Positions 1 through 11,460 of a stretch of DNA of 64,000 nt are shown here, in pieces. The notes beneath the pieces are model-generated. The model was not told the origin of the DNA and ran no database searches. It saw only the letters and a program-made list of their open reading frames with translations. Numbering within the stretch: position 1 is the first letter of the stretch; every line of letters starts with the position of its first letter. The translations under genes were made by a program, and so were the position numbers. Source of the stretch: Dasypus novemcinctus (Eukaryota > Chordata > Mammalia > Cingulata > Dasypodidae); the NCBI RefSeq assembly GCF_030445035.2, contig NC_080673.1, positions 157,414,216 through 157,478,215 on the forward strand, written 5' to 3'.

Positions 1-1290
1 TTATCACTTACTAAATTATTTGCAAGTTATTTTTATATACTCTTTCCCTTACTATGTTCCCTGTCCCTAACATGATGCTTGACATGTAATAAGTGCTCTG
101 AATTACCTTTTGAATGAGGAAAAAATTGATTTTTCTTCCAGGCTAATAGACTTAAAATCTGAAAACATTCATATTTTTGTGTCTACTGTTTGTTCATGTT
201 ATTTTCCCTTTATCTTGACTATGCTTGGAGAATAAGATGTATTTATCACCAACTTTAGTAAAAATGAAGAATGAAGGGGAAAAAGAAAAATTCAATTCCG
301 TAAAGTGCTTTCACTAAAATACATATATACTTTACTCATGGAATCTAATAATCTAATTTCTTAACTATTATGGCTTTGAAGTAAAAAGCTGGAGATTTTA
401 TCGAAGGTGTGATAGATAAGGGAGAAAGAAGAAACTGATACAAACAGGTATACTTAAAGCAAAAGTGACATCTGACATTAAGAAATAGGGAAAAAGTAAA
501 ATGAACTACACAAGCAAAATCTAAGACTGTTTAAAATAAGGACCACTGTTTTGTTCAAATCAGTAGGTCAAAATTTTATTATAGCATACTACAGAAATTG
601 ATCATAATATTGAGGTTATCAAGAAAAGGGCAGATTAATTTTCCATAGTTTTGTTAAGTAGGGAAGTAGAAACATGAATTTTTTTTTCATTTAAAAAGAA
701 AGGTTTAATAGTTGAGAGAAAAATTTGTAGCTCTTGAGAAAACTCTCTAAAATAGAAACATGGTTATCACTAGCTACGTGTGGTTATCTAAATTTAAATT
801 TTAATGAATTAAAATTAAATGATATTGAAAATTCACTTTCTCATTTGAACTAGCCATGTATCAAGTGCTCAGTAGCCACATGTGGTTAGTGCTACCCTAT
901 TGGGTAATGCAGCTATAGACTATTTCCACTATCCCAGAAAATTCTGTTAGATAGCTCTGCTCCAGAACATTTTATTCTCTAGAAGCTTTAGAAGAATAAA
1001 AAGAAACAAAAAGGGATAAAAATAAAGTTGGAGCTAAGTTGATAGTGACAGTAAGTAGTTATTAAGTGAATTTCAGTTTCATCGTATTTACTTTTTTACA
1101 ATGAAGAAAACACAAATAACCATTTGAAACAAGACATTTAATGCTTATAAACATATCATTAAACATTAATGAACACAAGTAAATAATATGCATAATGTTA
1201 AGCTGTTGGAGAAATTTTTCTTTTTTATGGCATACAGTTAGGACTTTGAGGGAAAGATCATTTGAAATCTGTTATTTGGATTATTTGTAG
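1..1290 (+). other. NFXL1: NFXL1 intron (3' part, truncated by window edge)
   Basis: AT-rich sequence upstream of the first visible NFXL1 exon, ending in the acceptor TTATTTGTAG at 1281-1290. I see no Cys-rich coding segment of the NF-X1 zinc-finger kind in it, so the preceding exon lies left of the window. It contains an old DNA-transposon remnant near 840-965. Confidence 0.7.
840..965. mobile_element. Ancient hAT-type MER element fragment
   Basis: The segment contains AAGTGCTCAGTAGCCACATG followed by TGGTTAGTGCTACC and a CAGAAAATTCTGTTAGA-like end. This is the hallmark wording of a common mammalian nonautonomous hAT element. Related copies occur at 17020-17250 and 20985-21265. I do not assign a subfamily name. 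Confidence 0.55.
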
Positions 1291-1377
1291 GAATTACAGT
1301 GCAACAAAGTACGTGAAAATCAGGTTTCAATAGAATGTGATACAACGTGCAAGGAAATGAAGCGGAAAGCATATGAG
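1291..1377 (+). CDS. NFXL1: NFXL1 third-last coding exon (partial gene)
   Basis: An 87-nt, phase-0 exon (29 codons) bounded by TTTGTAG at the 5' side and GTAATG at the 3' side. It translates to [20 protein letters not shown] then KEMKRKAYE. The spaced cysteines match the last Cys-rich stretch of NFXL1, an NF-X1-type zinc-finger protein proposed to act as a transcriptional regulator and predicted to be membrane-attached. The KEMKRKAYE end runs directly into the coiled coil encoded by the next exon at 2703. Recognition comes from the joined C-terminus of all three exons and from CORIN lying downstream. I recall that gene order; I did not search for it. Confidence 0.85.
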
Positions 1378-2702
1378 GTAATGTCATTTTTAATGTACCT
1401 TTCCATATTACACAGGAATTAATGTTTGTTTTGTATGCTTATTAAAAACATAACTTTTAAATTTCATATTTTTGCTTTTGTAATAAATACCTAGTTTTAT
1501 AGTCTTATTTTAAATCCTGGGTGTGCTGTTTATTGTCTGGTATGTACCTAAACTTTCCAATCTCTCTATCAGTTAGTGTATGTGCTCTAGGACATAGATG
1601 TTTATCTTAATATTAGTTTAAGCCTCCTGAAAAGGCTCCTATTTATTAGATTTAAATAATTCAAAAAAAGATTTTTGAGTTTTTTGGTTTTTAGTGTGTG
1701 TGTTTGTGTGTTTGGGTTATGTCTACTGTCACTATTTGCCTCTGTGTTAAGTTTCCTAGCTCCTAAAACAAATGCTATTCAGTGGGTTAGCTTAACCAGC
1801 AGGAATTTATTGGCTTAGTTTTGAGGCCAGGAGAAGTCCAAAATCAAGGCATCAGCAAGGCAATGCTTTCTCCTGAAGACATTAACATTCTGGGGCTGGC
1901 TATCGGCTGTCTTTGGTCCACAGTTTTTATGTCATGCAGCAATGCATATGGCAACATCTTCTCTTTTCTCTTCTGGGTCCCACTGACTAATAACATCTTC
2001 TTGCTTCCCGTGTCCAGTTTCCTCTGGTTATAAGGATTTCAGCCATATTGGATTAAAGCCTGTCCTCGTTCAGTTTGGGTACCTTATCTAATGACATTTT
2101 CAAAGGTCCTATTTACAAATGAGTTCACACCCACAGGATGAGGGGTTGGTACTTGAACATGTTTTTTGTGGGGGGCATGATTCAATCCCCAACACCCTCC
2201 ATCAACCCTATCAGTGAATAAACTCGATTCTGGTTGAAAGGAAGGATTACCTTCCAGATAGGTCATTAAAGGTAAACAGCCAGTTTCAGTGCAGAGAGAT
2301 AACAGTGGTATTTACTAATTAATTGTTGATTATTAATTTGGTAACTTAAGGGGGAAAATCCAATTTGAAAAGTATTTCACTTTACAGTGTTTTAACTCTT
2401 CGAACTGTGATCTAACATCTATCAGATGCTAGGCTGAAATATTTATATGAGCTGTAACAGTGCCCTCCACTCTAAATTTGTTAGATGGTACCTTGGTGAC
2501 ACTTCTCCATATATCATTTCTGTTTCTTTAAATAAGTTCTAATATAAAGCTCCCAGAGTTGTTGTAGGCTTATGGAGCCTGTGTGAGAATACGTTAAAAT
2601 TTTCTATAAAATTTGGTGACACACAGTTAATTTACTTTTTATTATTTTAATAATTTTTATTTTTGTGTGTGTGTTAATTTGTTCTAAAATATATATAAAC
2701 AG
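1378..2702 (+). other. NFXL1: NFXL1 intron
   Basis: GT (GTAATG) to AG (TATATAAACAG) intron of 1325 nt between two phase-0 exons. It holds a short TG-rich run near 1695-1712 and an antisense MaLR-like LTR at about 1722-2250. Nothing else in it looks coding. Confidence 0.8.
1722..2250 (-). mobile_element. MaLR/ERVL-type LTR-like element, antisense
   Basis: The wording resembles the minus strand of mammalian MaLR-type LTRs: AGGAATTTATTGGCTTAG, then CAAAGGTCCTATTTACAAAT, then GGGGGCATGATTCAATCCCC at the right end. A clear relative sits at 55945-56340 with the same order of blocks. No internal viral coding sequence is present. Confidence 0.55.
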
Positions 2703-2756
2703 ATAAAAGAAGCAGAAGCTAAAGCTGCTCTGGAAGAGGAAAAACGCAAACAACAG
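2703..2756 (+). CDS. NFXL1: NFXL1 penultimate coding exon (coiled coil)
   Basis: A 54-nt phase-0 exon after AAACAG and before GTACCT, translating to IKEAEAKAALEEEKRKQQ. The strongly charged Ala/Glu/Lys pattern is typical of a coiled coil. It joins KRKAYE of the previous exon to [16 protein letters not shown] of the next, giving one continuous helix. This matches the coiled-coil region I recall just before the C-terminal membrane segment of NFXL1. Confidence 0.88.
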
Positions 2757-3317
2757 GTACCTGAACAAAATACCCAGATTTCTATCACTTGGCGTCATTG
2801 TTGGTTTTGGTGCATACAAGGAATAGCACAAGTACAGACTAGGGGTTAGTCAAACCTAATCTGTCCTGAAAATAGAAATACAGTTTCTTCAAAATAAAAA
2901 TTATTTAATTCATTTAATTCAATCCAGGTATTCTGAAATTTGGAGGAGGGACAAGATTTTATATATTCCTGGATATTTTGTATATTCCCAATTTACTTCC
3001 TTGCCAGTTTCCTCAAGTCTCTAGGAGTTTCAGATTATTTTTTGTGTGTGGGTATGAGATGGAATCTGTTTTAAGGCCTCTCTTGGTACTCATGTACTTG
3101 ACTCACCTAAAAATATTTTAAGTTCTGTTTTACTGAAGTACAGATTATCTGTCACAAACAAGTGCTATATGCTAACCAATACTTTTTTTTTTGCTAGTAT
3201 ATTCCCTTATTTTCCTATTAAACTCTTGAATGCAGGGTTGTTATTTTTATTTTGTTAATACCTGTATAACAGGTATGTTCCTGATGTCCCCTGTTTGCTC
3301 AAATAATGTGTTGACCA

Positions 3318-3540
3318 TTGTGATGGTTAGGCTAATGTGTCAACTCAGCCAGCTAATTGTGCTATCCCCTTGGCTGACTGATACAACCCTATATGCCAAA
3401 AAAGTGACTTAACTTACAGATAGTGATGTCATTATTTGTTAGTCTGTGTTTTGAGATGCTTTATACTTATCAAACAGGGTGTATTTATGCCATACTGCCA
3501 CCTTTATTAATGAGGAAATTGAAACTGTTACAAGACTGGA
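3318..3540 (+). mobile_element. LTR-like fragment
   Basis: It begins TGTGATGGTTAGGCTAATGT, followed by GTCAACTCAGCCAGC. This wording is common at the 5' end of old mammalian LTR or DNA elements (TGTGATGGTTAATTT-type). It is short and diverged, and the right boundary is a guess. Confidence 0.35.
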
Positions 3541-3636
3541 AGGGAAGACATCCAAAAGAATTTATGTAGCAAATAAAGACTGGCCAAGGTGACATCTGAG
3601 ATTTTATGGTTCCATAAAGTCGACTTACCTAAATAT

Positions 3637-3651
3637 CCCCCCCCCCCCCCC
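3637..3651. repeat. Poly-C run (15 C)
   Basis: Fifteen consecutive C on the plus strand inside the NFXL1 last intron. The length is probably polymorphic, and sequence accuracy here is doubtful. Confidence 0.9.
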
Positions 3652-3936
3652 GCAAAGAAGGTATCAGAACTAAATACAGTAAAGCATAGGTTGGCTAGAA
3701 TTCTGGGAACTTAAACTATTAGGAATAGTTGAGAGTCCTCCCTCCCTCCCCACTCCCCCATTACGGATGGTTTGCTGAACACTATACAGAACATTATTTA
3801 AAATATACCTGATGGTTGTGAGTTATCATTTAAGCAACAGTTATTTATTGTGCCAGTGGTTCTAAAGCTTTACCTTGTATCAACAGCCACTTAAGAATAT
3901 TCTGACATTGCGGCTCATGGAAGAATTGCATTTTGT

Positions 3937-3960
3937 ATTAAATTAAATTAAATTAAATTA
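3937..3960. repeat. (AAATT)n microsatellite
   Basis: Almost five perfect tandem copies of a 5-bp AAATT unit in the NFXL1 last intron. Confidence 0.85.
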
Positions 3961-4709
3961 GGTCTTTTTCAAGTGTAGTTTATAGCATGGTGAACAGAGT
4001 AATGAATATGTTAACTGAAGTTTATACTTCTTTCTGTAAAAGTAAAAATTAGAAAAATTCAATAAACTCTAAATGGTAGAATAAAAATCCATATTTTATA
4101 ATGAAAGCAATCCAGACTTTATCAAGGCCAGCTTTAAATTCTACTTTTTGAAATAGTCATTTTGATTTGAAATGTGAAGTATGTTATTCTCTTGAAGAAT
4201 TTTTACTATGTATTTTTAAATGTTATATGAGAAAGAAGAATCAGGTTCTGGCAGCTTTTCCTTCTCATTTGAAGTACTTCCCTACAAGCCACTAATGTTT
4301 ATTAATAGAATTGTAAAATGCTAGAGTGATAAGCATCTTTATTCTCACTGCGTGTCTCTCACACTTGTTAGAAACTATGTAGAATCCTAATAGATGAATG
4401 ATGTTGAAGTGTAAAATAAACATCAATATTACAAGGAAACCTAAATTAATCAGGCGGTTCTGTATTTAGTATCAAAGTCAGGCCTACAGTCTAAAATTGT
4501 CTCTGCTATTACCCCCGGTTTCCTTTCAGTTTACTTAAACTTTGAATTTGTTGAATATGATTAGTAGTGAAGAAAGTTTTTTTTAAAAATCAAAATAATA
4601 TATATACTATTACTGCTAAAACAATTTTCCAATTTGATTTCATGTAAATGGAAAATTTCAAAATAATGTATACGTTGAATTTAATAAAACTTAAACTGTT
4701 TTGATTTAG

Positions 4710-4883
4710 GCTGAACTGGAAGCTTTTGAAAACAGACTGAAAGGTCGTCGAAAGAAGAACAAGAAAAAAGATGAAGTGGCAGTTGAGCTATCATTATGGC
4801 AAAAATATAAATATTATCTACTCCCAGTGTGCGGAGTTGCAGTTGTAGTATTTGCATGGTCCATGGTCCATGATGTGTATTGA
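4710..4883 (+). CDS. NFXL1: NFXL1 last coding exon with C-terminal membrane helix and stop
   Basis: After the acceptor TGATTTAG, 57 codons and a TGA (4881-4883) follow in phase 0. The product starts [20 protein letters not shown], which finishes the coiled coil and gives a very basic patch. It continues [16 protein letters not shown] and then a hydrophobic segment, [16 protein letters not shown], ending HDVY at the stop. A hydrophobic helix within a few residues of the C-terminus with a basic cytosolic flank is a tail-anchor-like layout, and fits the C-terminal membrane segment predicted for NFXL1. No frameshift or early stop is seen, so the gene looks intact here. Placement of the protein in a membrane is inferred from the sequence. 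Confidence 0.92.
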   Translation, partial: AELEAFENRLKGRRKKNKKKDEVAVELSLWQKYKYYLLPVCGVAVVVFAWSMVHDVY

Positions 4884-5800
4884 AATTTTTGATCTTTTAA
4901 TATACCTCAGATTAAATTTAGATAAGTTGTTAAATTTGGAATATTAGAAAGTATATATTGTAGAACATGACATGTATTCACATTCATCTGTGTATTCTTT
5001 TCCAGCCATTATTAGAAAGACAGAATGTTAAACTTGGTCTTAATTAGCATACTAAAAAGGGTGATATAACAATGTTTAAAGAAAAAGCATGACTGAAACT
5101 TTAAAATATTTCATAAGGTTTAAGTAGTAGCAGAATAACATGTTAGTTGTTCATTGTGTTCCCTTGTATTAACATGGTTGTTTCATTTAATATTTCAAAC
5201 CAAAATCTGAGCCATATTTGTGATAAGAGGAATATTTCTCAAATGTTTTGCTTGCTATTAAAGGATAACTTTTCTTGATCATGTAACTTGGTAATTTTTA
5301 AAAGAAATGATTCTTTAAAGATCTCTTAAATTATAATCTGAAGCTATATTATTAGATTCCAGATTGGTTTATTAGTGGAGAATATTTATTAGTTATTGAT
5401 ATAAATTGCTGTATAATATGTTCCTCAGAGGAAAATATAATTGTTTTCAACAAATGCAAAACTATATTCCTCACATCTGGCTACTTCTTGTATAAGAAAC
5501 TTTTAAAGTTGGCATGTTTTGTAAAACTTGTGTCTTTTCAAAGTAATATTAAAAGGAAAACTAATATTTATGAGGAATATGTACTGAGCGCAGAATTTAT
5601 GAGCTTTATCTATTTTGTTCTCATTTTACCTCACCAGAATCCTATGAAATAAGTAAATTTCGGCCGGAAAAAATCAGTTCTTGTGACAAAACAAGCTGAT
5701 AGAGAAATATCAGCAACCCAAATCTGTTTGCATTGCAATTTTAAATAGTTTTGCTATTCAATTTTTATATGATTAATTTTTTTCATTAAAAGTTTTCATA
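4884..5800 (+). other. NFXL1: NFXL1 3' UTR and downstream flank (end uncertain)
   Basis: AT-rich sequence directly after the NFXL1 stop. I see no canonical AATAAA before 6 kb. Variant ATTAAA signals occur at 5257-5262 and 5785-5790 (one at 4911 is too close to the stop). The second would give a 3' UTR of about 0.9 kb. The choice of site is a guess. Confidence 0.45.
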
Positions 5801-8362
5801 TCAAATTTGTGATCTAGAATATTTATTATTATCTGAAATATTTAGGAGCTTATAATTTAAGACTAGGAATTAATATAAATTTATAGAACTAATACTTGAT
5901 GCAGAACATAGTAATTGATAATGTAAAAATGTGGTAAAGTGTTTTAAGAAGTATGAAGAATTTTTAACTTTCATTGAATTTAAGTACTTTTTTAAAAAAC
6001 TATGTACATTAACCAGTATTAGCTGATATCCAGAATTAAAGGGAATCCCTTCCTTTATGGGCTCTATGTTGTCATTTTAGAATTCTTTAATGCTCCCAGG
6101 TACAGATTTACTGGGTTGGTATATCAGAAGCTCTAAGTCATATCTGTTACATTCATTGCCTTACTATGCTCTAACTAAAATGATTCTTAAGGAATATGAG
6201 CAACCACGTGTCTACCTGGGGAGTCATTTTGATTTTTTCAAAACCTTGGTTTGTTAAACAAGGCTGATGCCAAGCTCAGGTCTGTTGTTTGCTGAGCTTC
6301 TATTCTTACTAAGTTTCCTTTTCAGAAAGTTAGTGGGGAAGAATCTAGTGAGCAAGAGAAGGAAATTGAATGAATGATAAATTAAGCTGTTTTTTTAATT
6401 TGTTTGACTAATTGCTCTAAGCTTAATTACTTTGCCCAAAGTCTCAGCTATTTATTAATTTATTAATTCAACACATGTGTTTCCTATGTGTCAGGTACTT
6501 TTAAGGCCTTGGGAATATGATGATCCTTACTCTCATATTTCTTCTAAAAAGCTGAGAAGAGCAGGCAGAAAATAGACTCACAAACAAATGAACATGATTT
6601 CACATATGATAAGTGGTTTGAAAAAAATAAGACAAATGGTATAGAAAGTGATGGGGGAGATGATAGGGAACTAGCTACTTTAGATTGGGAAGTCCTTCTG
6701 AATGGAGCTAAGGGACATTTTAGCTGTAAGTTGAGTGACAATATAAAGTCATCCATTTGAAGACCTGGGGGGGCGGGAATCGGAGGGAGAGAAAACAAGT
6801 ATAAAATCTCTAGGTTGGGAACATACTTGGCATGGTTGAGGCACAGAAAAAAGGCCTGGTGTTTCTGGAGCTTAATGAATGAAAGCTAGGGCCAGTATCA
6901 TACAGTGCATGTTAAACTGTGGTAAGGAGTTTGGATTTTATTGTACTTGCAGTGGGCAGCATTGGAAGAGTTTAAGCAAGGGAGTGTTTTTTGTTTGTTT
7001 TTTTAAAGATTTGTTTCTGATTGCTATGTTAAGACTATAAGGGAGCAAGAGTAAAAGCAGAGAGGGAGACAAGTTGTGAAGGGCAGTCCAATCCAGGTTG
7101 GAGATGATGGTGGTACTCTGATTCCGATAGCAATCATGGCTCCAGTTCCCATGTTTAATCTAGTGCTGCGAATGAGTGGCCCAAGGATCCTGCTCCGATG
7201 GAATGAATGAATTGGAATAGAGAACATAAGGTCAACGTGAAGTTGTTTGGTCTAAATGCCTACACTAATTTGCTCTATGGGAAATATTGTCTTTTTTTTT
7301 TTTTTTTTTTGGCCTTAATTTAAGCTAAATAAAGAAGGAACAGAGAAAGTTACCAAATAGCCACTAAGAATGGCATAGATAAAATTGTGAAAGAGATGGT
7401 CTTGTTTTCCTGTCTGCTTTGTGACATTAACAAAGTTTATTAGCTTTCTATTTGAAATATGTGGATGATGTATATTGAAATCTTCGAAGTTTTCAGTGTA
7501 ATGCTTTTAGGGGTTTATCAATATCTAGTGTAAGTATTTTAATTTCAATCTTAAGGTCTAAAATAAAATAATCTTCAAAAAATTGATACAGCGAACTTGG
7601 CCCAGTGGTTACTGCGTCCACCACATGGGAGGTCCGTTGTCCAAACCTCGGGCCTCCTTGACCCATGTGGAGCTGGCCCATGCGCAATGCTGATGCACGC
7701 AAGGAGTGCCGTGCCACGCAGGGTGTCCCCCACGTAGGGGAGCCCCATGGGCAAGGAGTGCACCCCGTAAGGAGAGCCGCCCAGCGCAAAAGAAAGTGCA
7801 GCCTGCCCAGGAGTGGTACTGCATGCACGGAGAGCTGACACAACAAGATGACGCAACAAAAAGAAACACAGATTCCCATGCCGCTGACAACAACAGAAGT
7901 GGATAAAGAAGACGCAGCAAATAGACACAGAGAACAGACAACCGGGACAGGGGGGAAAGGGGAAATAAATAAATAAATCTTTAAAAAAAAATTGATACAA
8001 TCTTTACTGAAATCTTTAAGGGAACTTTGCTGAAGAAAAATATCAAGACCATTTGCTTTTTGCAAAGAATAATATGCTGCTTAAAGTTCATGGCTTTGAA
8101 TGTTAAAAATATTAAACACAGTTAAGTCTCTGTGGTAGTGTGTAGAGATTATCTATAAGAGTTTTTTGGCTCTTCGTGTTATTTCAAATGCCCTGTGAAT
8201 AATACCAGAAACAAACTTCATTTGGAAATCCATGTAATATATGACAAAATATGGAAAGTTTTATCCTAAAGCATTCCATTTCATTTCAAGAAATACTGTT
8301 TCTTTGTCTAGATGCTTGGGATGCTTGGGACAAGACTCTGCCCTCACTGTGCATGTCATCTC
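5801..8362. other. NFXL1-CORIN intergenic region, left part
   Basis: No exon-like segment is recognised. The stretch holds an antisense L2-like fragment near 6445-6620, a poly-T run near 7291-7310 and one xenarthran SINE at 7591-7985. Remaining sequence looks unique or too old to assign. Confidence 0.6.
7577..7999 (+). mobile_element. DAS-type tRNA-derived SINE, plus strand, with 14-bp target-site duplication
   Basis: The element (7591-7985) opens with a tRNA-like head containing TTGGCCCAGTGGTT (A-box region) and a degraded B box. It continues with GC-rich body blocks such as GTAAGGAGAGCCGCCCAGCG and ends in (AAAT)n and an A-rich tail. It is flanked by perfect copies of AAAAAATTGATACA at 7577-7590 and 7986-7999, the mark of LINE-driven insertion. 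I recall this family as the DAS-SINEs of armadillos. Several apparent reading frames of 60-190 codons run through it on both strands; they are by-products of its GC-rich body, not genes. Confidence 0.9.
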
Positions 8363-8980
8363 TGTTGTGGGTTCCTCTGCCTAAGTGGGCAACTAAGGAT
8401 TAAGCCAGGTTAAGATAGTGGCTAGAAAAGAAGTGTCAGCCATGCGGGAGACTCTAGCTTATTTGCTAATGACTCTGAGGTGCTTGAGTCTTGCGTTTTA
8501 AAGAATTTAACCTTGTCCATAAAGAGGCCTGGCCTTTGGCTTCAGCTTCTGGAAGGAAATTTCTAAGCCTTGAAATGTCATATCTGAAAGGAGTTTCTTT
8601 CTTTAGGGTGGGAGGCTTTGGGTCATGTGGTGTCAGTTGGAGACTGAGAGTAATCATGTGGGCAGTCATGCCTGTGTGGTGGCGTCCCAGTAAAAACCCT
8701 GAACATCAGCACTTGGGGAGCTTCTCTGGTTTGGCAATACTCAATGTATATTGTCACACATAAGTGTTGGAAAATAATGCTGTTTGTGAATCCATGGAGA
8801 GAAGACAGTGGAATCTCCATGTTTGGAACTTTTCCTGGACTTAGCTCTCTGCACCTTGGCTGATGTAAGTCTCTATCCTTTAGCTATAATAAGATGTAAG
8901 TGAATTCTGTGATTCTTTATAGCATCACAGGGTGGTTTTGGGAAACTTCCAAACTTCCATTTGGTGTCAGAAATGAGGGC
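8363..8980 (+). mobile_element. ERV-L-type LTR with adjoining tRNA-Leu primer-binding site
   Basis: The segment from TGTTGTGGGTTCC (8363) to ...CTTCCA (8959) has the TG...CA ends of an LTR of about 597 bp. After two bases comes TGGTGTCAGAAATGAGGG at 8962-8979. That closely resembles the tRNA-Leu-type primer-binding site of ERV-L elements (TGGTGTCAGAAGTGGG-like). About 450 bp of possible internal leader follows, to about 9435, where a LINE fragment starts. No retroviral gene is recognisable. It is an old endogenous copy reduced to control sequence. Confidence 0.65.
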
Positions 8981-9439
8981 AGTTTTGTGTGGACTGTGAT
9001 TTCTCTAAACTTAGCAGTTGACCAGAACTCTCTAAGATGTCATCAAGATGGTTAAAACAATGGCAGAAATTTGGGAGTTGGGCCAAGAATGCTAGACCCA
9101 AACTTGCTGTGATCACACGTAGGGCACTGATGAGAGAAAGAATCTTAAAGAAGAAAGCTGCAAGTTGAACCTGCTTGCAAGGACCCATGTGACTGTTAGG
9201 GTTCCTCTAATTTCTGGAGCTGTATTTGACCTATGAGGTCTGTGGTCTGTGGAAATTGCCCTCTTTATTGAGTGGCATTGTTGGGGCCAGGTCAACCATG
9301 ACCTATTTGTGGGTCCACTGTAAAGTTGGTGAGCTTCATAGAATGAGGAAGAAGCTGAGCACTGGCTACCTGCCTTCTAAAAGAAATGTGAACTTGGGAG
9401 AGGTGGGAGGTGCTAGGAACCTCTGTGCTCTCCAGAGAC
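8981..9439 (+). other. Possible remnant of ERV leader sequence; no gene seen
   Basis: The sequence directly after the primer-binding site reads GCAGTTTTGTGTGGACTGTG, then an A/G-rich stretch. Position alone suggests it is the 5' untranslated leader of the same endogenous element. Short open frames on both strands have no recognised content. Confidence 0.35.
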
Positions 9440-10290
9440 TTTTTAAAAAAAAGATATTTAGATAATATAAATGTTACATAAAAAATATACAGAATTCCCA
9501 TATGCCCTGCTCTCCACACCACCCACATTTACCCACATTAACAACATCTTTTATTAATGTAGTACCTTCATTGCAATTGATGAACACATTTTGGAACATT
9601 GCCACTAAGCATGGATTATAGTTTACATTGTAGTATATACTCTCTGCCATATGATTCTGTAGATTATGGCAAGATATATAATGGCCTATATCTGTCATTT
9701 CAGTGTCATTCAGGACAATTCCCAAGTCCCGAAAATGCCCCTGTGTTACACCTGTTTTACCTCTCCCTGACCTTAGAACATACAGTGGCCACGGCCTCCA
9801 CATCAATGACCTAAGTTCTTCCATTGCCAGAATCACAATAAATCTATAGTAGAATACCAGTAAGTCTACTTTAGTCCATAGTTCATTCTCCAATTCTGAG
9901 GATTCTGGGATGATGATGCCCACCACCTCTAATTGAGAGGGGGCTTCAGTCCCTTATGACTGATTGATGGGACTCTCTTGCTTGCAGTCGTAGGCCCTCT
10001 CTGTCTCTTGTATGATGGTTGCTCATCCTAACCTCCCTGTTAGTTGTTCTGGATGAGTCCAATGAACTGGAGAGTAGGTGTTGCAACTTTGTTGAGGCTC
10101 AGGGCCCAGCTGGCACATGGACAGCCCAACAATTCAAGTCTTTTGGACATATACCTACCAACTCCAGCACTATAGGTTCAAATAGAATCTCTAAAGACTC
10201 TTGAGGAATCAGAGAATCAGAGTCCACCTGAAGAATTACCCCCTGACAGCCTGAATTACACTGTCTAGATTCATTTGGGTTGAAACATTT
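9440..10290 (-). mobile_element. Xenarthran LINE-1-like 3' end, minus strand, old copy
   Basis: The plus strand starts with a T/A-rich tail (9440-9460), then blocks that recur in the same order at 39210-39840 and in part at 30433-31750: CATGGATTATAGTTTACATT, GTAGAATACCAGTAAGTC and GAGAGGGGGCTT. Reading on the minus strand and ending in an A-rich tail, it is a 5'-truncated retroelement 3' end. A 150-codon frame on the minus strand (9474-9926) lies inside and is discussed under findings. Confidence 0.65.
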
Positions 10291-10510
10291 CTAAAGAGAC
10301 ATTCTTTGACCATCCCATAAGAATTAGTAGCTCAGCACCTTCACTGGTCATCCTCTATCTTCTTACCCTATTTTTTCTCAAAGCAGTCAACAGTGACTGT
10401 CATTGTATTGTTTATTGTCTTTGTCTTGTCCACTAGAATGTAAGTTCCATAAGGGCAGGCATATTTAGTTTTGTTTACTGCTATATACTCAGAGAAATAA
10501 TAGTAAGGGC
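10290..10510 (+). mobile_element. L2 LINE fragment
   Basis: It contains TTGTCCACTAGAATGTAAGT, TCCATAAGGGCAGGCA and a following CCCAGTAAGTGTT. This is the standard wording of the L2 3' end. A MIR-like fragment follows to about 10730. Confidence 0.7.
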
Positions 10511-11189
10511 CCAGTAAGTGTTAACTGCTATTATTTACCAGCAACGGTTTTAAAGTACTTTATATATTAATTTATTTAATTACTGTAACAGCTTGTTAAG
10601 ATATTTGTTATTCTCATTTTACAACAACAGAGTAAACAGCTTGTCTCAAGAATCAGAAATTGAGAAAATATGCATAAAACACTTTGTGAAGTGCCTGACA
10701 CATAGTGCTTGGAAATCTTAGCTATAATAATATAAATAAATGTGACTTAATGTCTTATCTTTAAGACTTCTCTTGTAAATAGATTGAAAACCCAGAGAAC
10801 AAATCTGTTGCACCCTAAGGTATTTCACTTTTTGCTCATGTGGTCACTGTCAGTGAGGGGATACTAGCCCTGGCTACAGTAGGCAGGATGCTGGCCAATG
10901 GTAGGGACATTTAGCAGTTTGCAGTGCAGGGCCCTTGGGGTGGGGGAAGCTAACGCCAGAGGTATGAGAGTGCTAAAAATAAAAATTCCTATTACCTTCT
11001 TCCTAATGGCAACTATGGTATATTATTAGTTCCAGAATACTGTGTACAACTAATAGAATGTGTATATGGACTATTTCTATCATACACTGAATCTCTTAGT
11101 GGATTGGAATATATTATGGTAGGGTATGGGTATGTTACTTTTCCCTTTTATTCTAAATTAACTGTGCCCCCTCTGCATTGGGTAAATTC

Positions 11190-11460
11190 CCAACTTACCT
11201 GGTTCTTGCTCTATGCTTTAACTGTTTTAAATTTATTTAAAAGGCTTTGCATGCTTACATCTCAGCTAAAATATCACATTCTAATTCACTAATGCTAATC
11301 TTACATTATTTGCAAGTATTCATAGTTTACATATCTGTGTATTTGTTTCATGCATTCACTTTACTAGGTTGAAAGTTCTATGAGGATAGAACTCTTTAAT
11401 TGTTCACCGGCACTTAGCAAGTTCTAAATGAGCATTAATTCAACAAATAGCTAAATAAAG
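11190..11460 (+). mobile_element. L2 LINE fragment
   Basis: It contains CATCTCAGCTAAAATATCAC followed downstream by TAGGTTGAAAGTTCTATGAG and GATAGAACTC, the usual order of the L2 3' region, ending near TTCAACAAATAG. Confidence 0.6.

Larger units (their letters stand above)
2757..4709 (+). other. NFXL1: NFXL1 last intron
   Basis: GT (GTACCT) to AG (TTGATTTAG) intron of 1953 nt. It contains an LTR-like fragment at 3318-3540, a run of 15 C at 3637-3651, and an (AAATT)n tract at 3937-3960. No further coding segment is seen. Confidence 0.8.

Noticed and set aside
7329..7334. AATAAA as the NFXL1 polyadenylation signal
   Set aside because: It lies 2.4 kb past the stop, beyond antisense L2-like sequence and a poly-T run, with no sign that the transcript reaches it.
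7493..8065. 190-codon minus-strand frame and related frames
   Set aside because: They lie almost wholly inside a tRNA-derived SINE with target-site duplications; similar frames recur in other copies.
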